Origin: Burkholderiales bacterium
GTDB lineage: Bacteria; Pseudomonadota; Gammaproteobacteria; Burkholderiales; Burkholderiaceae_D
Assembly (NCBI GenBank): GCA_003136595.1
Contig: PLEY01000053.1
Location: 3,977 to 52,768 of the forward strand
Direction of reading: 5' to 3'
DNA length: 48,792 bases
The notes under the pieces were generated by a model. The model made no database searches. It saw only the letters and a program-made list of their open reading frames with translations, and had not been told where the DNA came from. The position numbers were made by a program, and so were the translations under genes. Of the stretch, positions 1-8,833 are shown one piece after another; within the stretch, counting starts at the first letter, position 1; every line of letters begins with the position of its first letter.

Positions 1-146
1 CGTAGCGAGCGTGCCGTAGCGAGCTGCCATAGGCAGCGCGCCGGCAGGACGTGGCCGGCCGGAGCCAGCGCGGTGAGCGAGCGCGGTGAGCGAGCGGCCG
101 GCCGGTGTCACACCCAGGGCATGCTTTTTGCATTAAAGTACCGCGT

Positions 147-719
147 ATGACGCTCATTCTCGGACTCGATATCGCAGGACAACCGTTTCGCTGGCTTACC
201 CCCGAAGACGCTGTGTCATACAACGCCACCGGCAAGGTAGCGTGGTCGATAGGCGAGCCGGTCGTCACCTTCCATGGCGGATACAACCGTCAGGGAAAGC
301 AGTCGATCGTCGAGAGCGCGCCCATCATCGCGATCGCGCGTTCGGACATCATGGCGGCCAAGGCACTGGCGTTCCCCCCGCTGGGTGACCGCAACGATGT
401 CCTCTTCAAGCGCGATCGGCATCTGTGTGCCTATTGCGGCGAACAGTACAGCCGCGACAAGCTCACCCGCGATCATGTCCGGCCGCGCTCGCGTGGTGGT
501 CAGGACATCTGGACGAATGTCGTGGCCGCCTGCCGGGCGTGCAACCATCGCAAGGGAGCCCGCCTGCCCGAGGAGGCGCGCATGCCCCTGCTGTATCTGC
601 CTTATGCGCCGTGCCGCTATGAGCATTTCATCCTCTCCGGACGCAACATCCTCGCTGACCAGATGGAGTATCTGGCGGCGATGCTCCCGGCCCACAGCCG
701 CGTGGGCAACGCCAACTAG
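147..719 (+). CDS. HNH endonuclease family protein
   Basis: Translation has CAYCGEQYSRDKLTRDHVRPRSRGGQDIWTNVVAACRACNHRKG, the canonical HNH core with two CxxC pairs. Likely start is the internal ATG at 147. Confidence 0.88.
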   Translation: MTLILGLDIAGQPFRWLTPEDAVSYNATGKVAWSIGEPVVTFHGGYNRQGKQSIVESAPIIAIARSDIMAAKALAFPPLGDRNDVLFKRDRHLCAYCGEQYSRDKLTRDHVRPRSRGGQDIWTNVVAACRACNHRKGARLPEEARMPLLYLPYAPCRYEHFILSGRNILADQMEYLAAMLPAHSRVGNAN

Positions 720-957
720 TCGAGGCCGCTCCGGTTGGGGCCATGCCCAGTCCGCAGGCGGCCCCGACCGGCCTGTGTTCTCCAACGTACAGAACGATTC
801 CCGGCAGTCGGTGATGATCTGCGTTGACTGGCCTGTTTGAAGCTGCTGTGCCGGGCGCAGGCGCACCCCGCGCAGGATGCGCCTGCGCTCGCGGCGCAAG
901 CGGCGAGTGGGCCGGCATACTGCACGGATCCGTGGCATCAAACTGATGGGGAACACA

Positions 958-1524
958 ATGAAGAAATTTGGATCGGCGCTGGGCGCGTTTGTACTGGCAA
1001 CCAGCTTTGCCCTGGGTGCGGGCTCGTTTTGCGGCACCGCCCGGGCGGCCGCCACCGCAGAGGAGCTCAGCGAGGAAGGGTCCCAGGCCCTGCAGGTTCT
1101 CTACAAGAGTAACCCTGCGGCGCTGGCGATCTCAAAGAAGGCCAAGGCGATCCTGGTCTTTCCAAAGATCGTGAAGGCCGGACTGGTCTTCGGTGGCTCA
1201 TTCGGCGAGGGCGTCCTGATCGAGGGCGCCGCGCGTAACGAATATTTCAATTCAGTGTCCGCCTCCTGGGGCCTGCAAGCGGGGGCGCAGACTTACGGCT
1301 ACGCAGTGTTTCTGATGAACAACAAGTCCCTGAAGTACCTGCACCGCTCGGAAGGTTGGGAGCTCGGTGTCGGCCCGACAGTGGTGGTCGTCGATGAGGG
1401 CGTGGCAAGGAATCTGTCGACCTCGACCCTGCAAAGCGACGCCTATGCATTCATATTCGACCAGCAGGGACTGATGGCAAGCTTCAGCATCGAGGGCACC
1501 AAGGTCACGCGCATCAAGCGCTAA
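958..1524 (+). CDS. SYLF/YSC84 lipid-binding domain protein, secreted
   Basis: Signal-like N-terminus MKKFGSALGAFVLATSFALGAGS, then AKAILVFPKIVKAGLVFGGSFGEGVL and DAYAFIFDQQGLMASFSIEGTKVTRI, typical of SYLF proteins. Start reassigned to ATG 958. Confidence 0.85.
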   Translation: MKKFGSALGAFVLATSFALGAGSFCGTARAAATAEELSEEGSQALQVLYKSNPAALAISKKAKAILVFPKIVKAGLVFGGSFGEGVLIEGAARNEYFNSVSASWGLQAGAQTYGYAVFLMNNKSLKYLHRSEGWELGVGPTVVVVDEGVARNLSTSTLQSDAYAFIFDQQGLMASFSIEGTKVTRIKR

Positions 1525-1793
1525 GCGAGGCGCCCGGTTCGGTCCTGAAAGAGTGACCGACCAGGCGGCCCTCGGAGACACCCCGGGGCACTGCAGAGCG
1601 TCCAGCCACGGGGCGGCGTCAAGCCCGATTGAACTCAGAAGACGCCGGGGCGCCCGACCACGCTTTCACCTAGACCTCACCCGCACGCGCCTCTCCCAGC
1701 GCGGCGCTCCCGCCTCCCGCTGCCATAGGCCTGGGCCAGACGCCCGGACCGGGTACGGCCGGCATCGACCGGGCCACATCGAGTTGTTAGGAA

Positions 1794-2492
1794 ATGTCAC
1801 GGCCGCGCGCTGCTCGGTCCGGGCTTGGGCACCATGTCAGCTCGCATCACGGGCACTGCTCGTCGCTTGACGGCGGGCCAGGTTGGTGCCACGCCTTTGG
1901 GAGTCTTGGCATGCATGCTGGGTCCGAGCAGGATCGATCCGCCCCGCCACCGAGCCGGTGCGCCCCTCTCCTCGGTCAGTACCGCCCGTCCTCACGCTGC
2001 GCGCTCGCAACCCTCGTGCTGTGCCTGTTTGGCACACCCGCTTTCGCGCAATCCCCGGGCGGCGGTTTTCCCGGCACGGGCGGAAATCGCAGCCCGATGC
2101 GGCAGAACCTCCCGAGCGATGACACGAAGTGTCCGGCAGCCAAATTGGGACCCTCACTCGCCGACCGGTTCAACGTCGAGCTCGATGCCTCACGGGTGGC
2201 CCTCGAACTGAAGGCTGAACAGATGTCCGCCTGGGGACGCTTTGAGTCCTCCTCGAAGAAGGCGTTGCGCGACCTGACCCGCGGAGAACAACCGCACACC
2301 GTCTCACTCTCCGAGATGCTCGCACCCCAGCTCATCGATCAGGCCCTGGACGATCCCCGCGACCGCCTGACCGCGCTCGAGGACGTCGGCGACAGTGCCA
2401 AGGCACTTTATCAGGACCTGACGCCGGACCAGCGCAGGATTGCGGACTCCCGACTGCCGAAACTGGTACGTCTCCTGGCTGGTGGACCTTAG
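1794..2492 (+). CDS. LTXXQ (Spy/CpxP-like) periplasmic protein; start uncertain
   Basis: C-terminal ALYQDLTPDQRRIADSRLPKLVRLL matches the LTxxQ motif; hydrophobic ALATLVLCLFGTPAFAQ signal. The real start may be downstream of 1794. Confidence 0.65.
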   Translation: MSRPRAARSGLGHHVSSHHGHCSSLDGGPGWCHAFGSLGMHAGSEQDRSAPPPSRCAPLLGQYRPSSRCALATLVLCLFGTPAFAQSPGGGFPGTGGNRSPMRQNLPSDDTKCPAAKLGPSLADRFNVELDASRVALELKAEQMSAWGRFESSSKKALRDLTRGEQPHTVSLSEMLAPQLIDQALDDPRDRLTALEDVGDSAKALYQDLTPDQRRIADSRLPKLVRLLAGGP

Positions 2493-3115
2493 ACGCCCAC
2501 CGGCTGCGCGCTGGCGCAAGTACAGGGGGGCCTAAGATGGTCACGGGCCTCTCTATCATGAAGACTCCCGCCACGACTCGGCTTGCGCCATTGAAGTAAG
2601 GGATTGCTGCTTTGGCGAACCGAGCGTGGGGCGCTTGGGCGCGCCACGACTACTTTGGTCTCCACAGGCGTGGGCGTTTCCCTGTCGCCACAGAGGACAC
2701 CGGTTCGGGGCGCCCCGCCCCACCCTGAAAGCAATCCCGAAGGAAATCCACCACAGCGTCGGGGACCGTTGCTGCAGTCGAGACGCAAGGCTGCTGTCGA
2801 GGTTGTGTGCACGAGGCACTGCCGCAGTGGCAAAAGGGGTATCAAGCCCGGTGTCGCGTCGACCACAAGCTTTTGAGGGCGGCGCCAGACGCTCTCCTCG
2901 CGCTTTGCGCCAGGGAAGGGGAATGCGCGCCGCGTTGTTGGTCAATTCGATCAGCACGCCGGCCCCGCCGGGGACCTCCCGCGCTCGAGGCGCAAAGCAC
3001 ACTTCGAGGACAGTGGTGGGAACGGTACCAGGAAGGATGCCGGGGATGGTTCCAGGGACACCGCTCAGCCTGCTTCCCGCCGCCGTAGTTTTGAACAGGG
3101 CGACCGGCCCCAATC

Positions 3116-3655
3116 CTACCTTCGGTGGCCCATGCGGCCGCCGTCCCCGAGCAGATCGGGACCGTTCTCGGTCTTCGCCACCACGCCAGCCTCGTCGAAA
3201 GTGATCGTGAAGAGCGAATTGTAGACGTCGTCTTCCTTGTAGCGATAATCCCAGGTCTCGTGATCCCGGATGGTGCGGCGCGCAGCAGGAGGACCGAAGT
3301 GTTCGAGGATGTCCGCCTTGGTCCACTCATCTCGACGGATGCGGGCGAAGTGTCGGGGGGTGAGCACCTGATCGACGGCGTCCACCTGACCGGAGGGTCC
3401 AAACCTTGCGGCATAGGCAAACTGGCCCATCGGGCCGGTTGCATAAATCATCAGCTCGCCCGAGGGCGTGTTGGTGTCGACCGAGGGCTCGCCAAAGCGC
3501 TGCACGACTTCGGCGCGCGTCATCCCTGGTGCGATGTGGCTCGGATAATTCGCGCATCCGCAGGCGAGCGCCGCGCAGGCCAAGGCCAGCGCGCGTACCG
3601 GGAATGAGCGCACGCCCTCAAGCCACATCCGTATCCTGTGTGTTACGCGAGACAT
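3116..3655 (-). CDS. BamE/SmpA-like lipoprotein
   Basis: Lipobox-like LACGCANYPSHI followed by GMTRAEVVQRFGEP and WTKADILEHFGPP. Start reassigned to MSRVTHRI (3655). Confidence 0.75.
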   Translation of the reverse strand: MSRVTHRIRMWLEGVRSFPVRALALACAALACGCANYPSHIAPGMTRAEVVQRFGEPSVDTNTPSGELMIYATGPMGQFAYAARFGPSGQVDAVDQVLTPRHFARIRRDEWTKADILEHFGPPAARRTIRDHETWDYRYKEDDVYNSLFTITFDEAGVVAKTENGPDLLGDGGRMGHRR

Positions 3656-3732
3656 ACTCTGGTGAGGCGTTCTGGCCCCATTGTACAGACCAGGCAGCAC
3701 CACCCGAGGGCGGAGGTCCCGCCTGCTCCCTG

Positions 3733-5136
3733 CTAGGTCAAGGGCGGTGGGCCCAAGCGGGGCAAGGCCGCTTCGAGCGAGCGCGCTGCCCTGAGTACCA
3801 GCGCATCGGCATGCATCGGTCCGACCAGCTGGGCGGCCAGGGGCAATCCTGCATTGTTCAGCCCACACGGTACGACCACGGCCGGCTGCTGCGTGAGATT
3901 AAAGGGGTAGCTAAAAGGCGTCCAGCCCAGAAAGTCCTCCGGTCCGCGACTGGGCACCCGACCCGTTGGCTCTGCCGCCAGGGCCGCCACGGCCACAGCG
4001 GGCGTGAGCAGCAGGTCATACTGCAGATGGAACTGGCGCATGCGGCTGCCCAGTTCGGCGCGCCGCATGTGGGTCCGGTTCACCTCGAGGCCGCTCAGGA
4101 CGCGCCCTCTCTCGGCCTGCCAGAGGAGCATGGGGTCGAGCTCGCGATGCCGCGTCGGATCAATCCCGTCAACGAGAGTGGCCGCGCCCAGAAACCACAG
4201 TGTGCAGATCAGCTCGAGCGGGTCCTCAAATCCTGGATCGACCGCCTCGACATGGGCGCCCTGATCGGCCAGGACTTCGGCACAATGCGCGACGGCCTGG
4301 GCCACCTCGGAATCGACCTTGGCGTAACCGAGGGTCGGTGAGTAGGCGATACGCAGGCCGCGCACGCCCGCATCGATCCCGATCCGGTAGTCGCAGGCCT
4401 GATAAGGCAGCGCACTCCAGTCGCGCGGATCGGGGCCAGAGAGCACCGTCAGAAGCAGCGCGGCATCCTCGACGGTGCGGGCATGTGGCCCGACATGACT
4501 GAGGCTGCCAAACGGCGAACTGGGCCAGGCCGGCACACGCCCGAAGGACGCCTTGTGGCCGACGATTCCCGAGAATGCCGAAGGGATCCGGATCGAGCCT
4601 GCGCCATCGGTGCCGAGCGCAAGGGGCCCCATCCCGGCGGCAACCGCGGCGGCCGACCCGCCCGAACTGCCCCCCGGCGTGTGCTTCAGATTCCAGGGGT
4701 TGCGCGTCACGCCGGTCAGATAGCTGTCGGTGACGGCCTTGCAGCCAAATTCGGGGGTGGTGGTCTTCCCGAGGAGCACGGCGCCGTGCTCGCGCAAACG
4801 CGCGACAGCCGGGGCGTCGATGTCCCACGGCTGGTTGGCCTCGACACTGAGCGAACCCCGCAGGGTCGAAGAGCCCTTGGTCAGGATGAGATCCTTGACC
4901 GAGACCGGTACCCCGTCCAGAAGACCTCGAGGCGTGCCCTGCTGCCAGCGCGCCTCGGCGGCGCGCGCCGCTTCGAGAGCACCGTTTTCGTCAACCAGGC
5001 GAAACGCGTTGAGCGCCGGGTTCTGCTTGCGGATGCGCCCCAGAACCGCGTCAGTCGCCTCGAGGGGTGACGCCAGGCGGCGGCGGTAGAGCTGGAGCAG
5101 TTCGAGCGCCGAGCAGTCGGCAAGATCGGTGGACAT
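3733..5136 (-). CDS. Amidase signature family protein
   Basis: Amidase signature TPGGSSGGSAAAVAAGMGPLALGTDGAGSIRIPSAFSGIVGHK. Confidence 0.92.
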   Translation of the reverse strand: MSTDLADCSALELLQLYRRRLASPLEATDAVLGRIRKQNPALNAFRLVDENGALEAARAAEARWQQGTPRGLLDGVPVSVKDLILTKGSSTLRGSLSVEANQPWDIDAPAVARLREHGAVLLGKTTTPEFGCKAVTDSYLTGVTRNPWNLKHTPGGSSGGSAAAVAAGMGPLALGTDGAGSIRIPSAFSGIVGHKASFGRVPAWPSSPFGSLSHVGPHARTVEDAALLLTVLSGPDPRDWSALPYQACDYRIGIDAGVRGLRIAYSPTLGYAKVDSEVAQAVAHCAEVLADQGAHVEAVDPGFEDPLELICTLWFLGAATLVDGIDPTRHRELDPMLLWQAERGRVLSGLEVNRTHMRRAELGSRMRQFHLQYDLLLTPAVAVAALAAEPTGRVPSRGPEDFLGWTPFSYPFNLTQQPAVVVPCGLNNAGLPLAAQLVGPMHADALVLRAARSLEAALPRLGPPPLT

Positions 5137-5205
5137 GATTGTGATACCTCACGGGACGGCCGGAACGGCTGGAACGGCCGGGCTGCACGACGCTTGAACC
5201 TCCTC

Positions 5206-6270
5206 TTAGGGCAGCACGCTGCGCGCGCGGCGATGCGTGGGCCCGAAGGCGATCAAGGTTCCTGCCATGGCGAAGACACATCCTAGCAGCACATCCCCGA
5301 TGCGTTCCACCACGACGTGCGTCGTGAACCCGGATTTCGAGGACACGTCAAGGCAGACCAGCACGAAGACCACGACGAGCGCGCTGTGAAGCCAGTAATT
5401 GCGGCGCACGAAGTGCGGCAGAAAAAATGCCATCGACAGCGCCACGGCGGACAGGACAAGCGGATTGGGCACGACGGTGATCAACCCCACCGCCAGACCG
5501 GCGCCGGCGAGGGTTCCAAACATCCGCTGCACGATGCGCTCGTAGCTGCGTGCGGCATCAGGCCACATCACGACCAGGGTCGAGACCGTAAGCCAGGTCG
5601 GATGGACCTGGTCGACGACCTGGCCGAGGGTCCAGGCGGCGCCCGCCACGGCCATGTAACTAAGCGCATAGCGCCACAGCAGGGGCCTGGCCGCGCGTAG
5701 CTTGAACAGGGCCACGCGGACCGTCGCGAACTCGCCCGGGTGCAGATCCGCGGCGAGAACGGCCTCGAGCGTCCGCACCGCCGCAGCTATCGCCACAGCC
5801 ACCAGACAGAGCTCCAGAAAGTCCCAGGCGCCGAGCTCACGCACGGTGCTCATGAGCAGGCCGACGATGAGCCCAAAGCGTGTCGCCTGCAGGAACGGGG
5901 CGCCCGCCCATGCCGCGAGGCCCGCCACGAACGTCAGGGGGCAGAACACAGCCGCAAACAGCCACTGCGAATCGCGGCACAGGATCGACGCGACACCGCC
6001 CAGCGCAATCGCGGCCGCACTCCAGGCCAGCATCGCAAGCCGGTTGGCGAGGGCCCCTTCGAGATCGGCCATGGTCATGAAGAAGGCGAGCGCAAGAGCC
6101 ACCACCGGGGCTTCGGGAATGTCGGAGAAGAGCCCAAAAACCGCTGCCATGACGAGGGTCGCGATGGCCACCAGGCCTCGATGCCACGGTGGCCCGCCGT
6201 CCGCCATGGCGAGCGAACGCCTGGTGTAGACCTCCCAGCGCCGTGCCTGCCTCTGCCACCGTGACGCCAC
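5206..6270 (-). CDS. FUSC family membrane protein (aromatic acid exporter-like)
   Basis: Multiple TM segments and a C-terminal FUSC-like block (MWPDAARSYERIVQRMFGTLAGAGLAVGL). Confidence 0.75.
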   Translation of the reverse strand: MASRWQRQARRWEVYTRRSLAMADGGPPWHRGLVAIATLVMAAVFGLFSDIPEAPVVALALAFFMTMADLEGALANRLAMLAWSAAAIALGGVASILCRDSQWLFAAVFCPLTFVAGLAAWAGAPFLQATRFGLIVGLLMSTVRELGAWDFLELCLVAVAIAAAVRTLEAVLAADLHPGEFATVRVALFKLRAARPLLWRYALSYMAVAGAAWTLGQVVDQVHPTWLTVSTLVVMWPDAARSYERIVQRMFGTLAGAGLAVGLITVVPNPLVLSAVALSMAFFLPHFVRRNYWLHSALVVVFVLVCLDVSSKSGFTTHVVVERIGDVLLGCVFAMAGTLIAFGPTHRRARSVLP

Positions 6271-6281
6271 GCTGCCTCCGG

Positions 6282-7082
6282 CTAGGATCCCGTGAAGCGC
6301 GCGGCGCGCTTGTCGATGAACGAACGCACGCCCTCGGCGGCATCGGCGCTGTTGGCAAGGCGCATCTGCGTGGCTGCAAACTGTTCGATGGCCGCGGCGG
6401 GGCCTCTCTCAAGCGCCAGAATCGCGTTGGCCCGAGTCGCCACGACGGCAGCCGGTGCCTGTGCCGCGATCCGCTCGGCGAGCTCCAGGGCCGCACCCAG
6501 TTCCTCGCCAGGTGCCACCACCGCCTGCACCAGCCCCATGGCAAGTGCCTGGGAGGCATCGAATTCATCGCCCGTGAGGAGGACCATGAGGGCACGCCCG
6601 AGCCCCGCGCGCTCGGCGATGCGGACTGTGGCGCCCCCGGTGGCCATGATGCCGCGCTTGACCTCGAGCTGCGCGAAGCGGCAGTCGCTCGCGGCGATGA
6701 CCATGTCCGCAGCGAGCATGAGCTCGATGCCGATGGTAAAGGTGATACCGCGCACCGCAGCGACCACGGGCTTGGTGCGACGCCGGCCGCGGTCATCGGG
6801 GCGCAGATCGAAGGGGTCGATCAAGTGGCTGGGCATCGACGGCTCACCGCTCCTGAGCAGCGGGGCCATGGCCGGCAGGTCGAGCCCGGCCGTGAAATGC
6901 GGGCCATGCGCGTGCAGCACGCCGCAACGCAGGGCGGGGTCGTCCTCGAGGCGCGTATAGGCCTCGGCCAGCTCCCGGGTCATCTTCGGCGTGTAGCCAT
7001 TGAGCTTGGCGGGCCGGTTCACTCCCATCAGAAACAGGGGTCCGCGACACTCGGTGCTGATCTCTCCTTCGGGGTGGGGCAT
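6282..7082 (-). CDS. Enoyl-CoA hydratase/isomerase (crotonase) family protein
   Basis: Crotonase-like HAHGPHFTAGLDLPAM and KPVVAAVRGITFTIGIELMLAADMVIA. Likely start MSMPHPEGE (about 7082). Confidence 0.85.
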   Translation of the reverse strand: MPHPEGEISTECRGPLFLMGVNRPAKLNGYTPKMTRELAEAYTRLEDDPALRCGVLHAHGPHFTAGLDLPAMAPLLRSGEPSMPSHLIDPFDLRPDDRGRRRTKPVVAAVRGITFTIGIELMLAADMVIAASDCRFAQLEVKRGIMATGGATVRIAERAGLGRALMVLLTGDEFDASQALAMGLVQAVVAPGEELGAALELAERIAAQAPAAVVATRANAILALERGPAAAIEQFAATQMRLANSADAAEGVRSFIDKRAARFTGS

Positions 7083-7177
7083 GCTCATCTCCTTGGCTGC
7101 ATAACGGGTCCGCCTCAGTCTCGCCCGCGGTCTCGGTTGCAAGCCGGGACCGGGGCCCGGCGGCGACCCGGCCCGGG

Positions 7178-8323
7178 TCAGGCTGCGCTGCGCAGGCCCG
7201 CGTAGACGTGCTCATAGAACAGCGCACGCAGCGCCTCGCGCTGATTGGGCGCCTGCACCATCAGGATCGCCGTCAGGTCGTGCCTCGGATCGACCCACTG
7301 GAAGGTTCCTGCAAGGCCGCCCCAGAAGTATTCCCCTGGCGCGCCGGTCCCGCTGGAGGCAAGCCGCACGGCGACACCCAGACCAAAGCCATAGTCCGGG
7401 CCGGGCAGGTACATCGGACCCCGTGCAATTCCCTCGAGATGATCGCGCGTCATGAGCCCGACAGTACTGGCCTCGAGGATCTGGGTCGCCCCGAACCGAC
7501 CCTCACCGCGCAGCATGGACTGAAAGCGGGCGTAGTCGGCGACGGTCGAGACGAGCCCGCCCCCTCCGGACTCGAACACCGGAGCCTCTCGCACGTCGAT
7601 GAGGCGGACCGGCTCGCCGGTGTCGGGATCGAGCCGATACGGTTCGGCGACGCGGTGCTGCTTGCCCGGCGGGACCCAGAAGGCCGTGTCGACCATTCCC
7701 AAAGGCCCGAAGATGCGCTCCTGGAGAAAGGCCCCGAGGGTGGTTGCACAAAGCTCCTCGATGAGGGCGCCCAAGAGATCGGTGGCACGGCTGTACTCCC
7801 AGGTTGTGCCGGGCTCGTAGGCGAGCGGCAACTTGGCGAGTGCGGCCGCGAACTGCCGATTTGAAAGGCGGCGGCTCTCGACGCCGGACCGGATGTATTC
7901 GTCCTTGACGAGCGAGCGCTCGAAGTACCCGTAGGTGAGGCCCGCGGTGTGGCGCAAGAGATCGCGGATCGTCATGGCGTGCCGGGCCCGGCGCATGACA
8001 AGACGCCGCCCCGCCCCGCTACCCTCCTCGCTGCCCACGTTCAGGTGAGCATAGTCCGGCAGGTAGGTCGCAACCGGTTCATCGAGTCGCACGCGGCCCT
8101 CCTCGAGCAGCATGAGCAGCGCGACCGAGGTGACGGGCTTGGTCATCGAGTAGATCCGGAAGATCGCGTCCTCACTCATCGGCGCGACGCCCTGCGGATC
8201 AAGCCGGCCGAGTGCGCGGCACAGGAGCGGCCGCTCGCCCCGCGCAACCCACAACACCGCTCCGGGCAGCCGTTGTGTCTCGATCTCGCGCTCGAAGACG
8301 CCGATCAACGATTCAAATGACAT
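7178..8323 (-). CDS. Serine hydrolase (class C beta-lactamase/esterase EstB-like)
   Basis: RIYSMTKPVTSVALL (SxxK) and TWEYSRATDLLGALIEE; overall beta-lactamase fold order. Likely start MSFESLIGVF. Confidence 0.87.
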   Translation of the reverse strand: MSFESLIGVFEREIETQRLPGAVLWVARGERPLLCRALGRLDPQGVAPMSEDAIFRIYSMTKPVTSVALLMLLEEGRVRLDEPVATYLPDYAHLNVGSEEGSGAGRRLVMRRARHAMTIRDLLRHTAGLTYGYFERSLVKDEYIRSGVESRRLSNRQFAAALAKLPLAYEPGTTWEYSRATDLLGALIEELCATTLGAFLQERIFGPLGMVDTAFWVPPGKQHRVAEPYRLDPDTGEPVRLIDVREAPVFESGGGGLVSTVADYARFQSMLRGEGRFGATQILEASTVGLMTRDHLEGIARGPMYLPGPDYGFGLGVAVRLASSGTGAPGEYFWGGLAGTFQWVDPRHDLTAILMVQAPNQREALRALFYEHVYAGLRSAA

Positions 8324-8409
8324 GGATGACTCCGTATGCAATCCACCGCCCGGACCCTCCGCCAGGCTCTGGGCTATTCTATGCGGATTGGATCCCCAAG
8401 GAGAATCGG

Positions 8410-8814
8410 ATGAAAGTGTCGGCTATCGCCTACCTGGCCACGTTGGTTGTCTTCCTCGCGCTCGATGCCACATGGCTCGGGCTCGTGGCCAAGGATTTCT
8501 ATCAAGCGCAGGTCGGCAGCCTCATGCTCGAGAAGCCCAACTTCATCGCCGCGGCGGTGTTCTACCCGATGTACATTGTGGGTGTGGTCCTGTTCGTGAT
8601 CCATCCGGCGCTTGACGCCCACAGCGTGGTGCGCGCGGCACTGCTCGGCTCGCTCTACGGCCTCTTCGCCTACGGCACCTACGATCTGACGAATCTGGCG
8701 ACGCTCAAGGGCTGGAGTCTCCAGATGGTGCTGGCCGACATGGCATGGGGCTTCGTCGCCACGGCGGTGGCGTCGGCGGCCGGATACACCGCCGCGAACA
8801 CCTGGGGCCGCTAG
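8410..8814 (+). CDS. DUF2177 family membrane protein
   Basis: MKVSAIAYLATLVVFLALDATWLGLVAKDFYQ... with GTYDLTNLATLKGWSLQMVLADMAWG; SD-like aaggagaatcgg just upstream. Confidence 0.85.
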   Translation: MKVSAIAYLATLVVFLALDATWLGLVAKDFYQAQVGSLMLEKPNFIAAAVFYPMYIVGVVLFVIHPALDAHSVVRAALLGSLYGLFAYGTYDLTNLATLKGWSLQMVLADMAWGFVATAVASAAGYTAANTWGR

Positions 8815-8833
8815 CCGCAGGAGCCGCCCGCAA

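Noticed and set aside
147-719. HNH protein as part of a mobile element or homing endonuclease
   Set aside because: No intron, intein, transposase or integrase signatures nearby; stand-alone HNH proteins of this kind are common chromosomal genes.
2556-3326. 256-aa minus-strand ORF with GVPGTIPGILPGTVP repeats
   Set aside because: Repeat peptide is a by-product of the 12-bp DNA repeat; it overlaps the BamE-like gene out of frame and has no family features.
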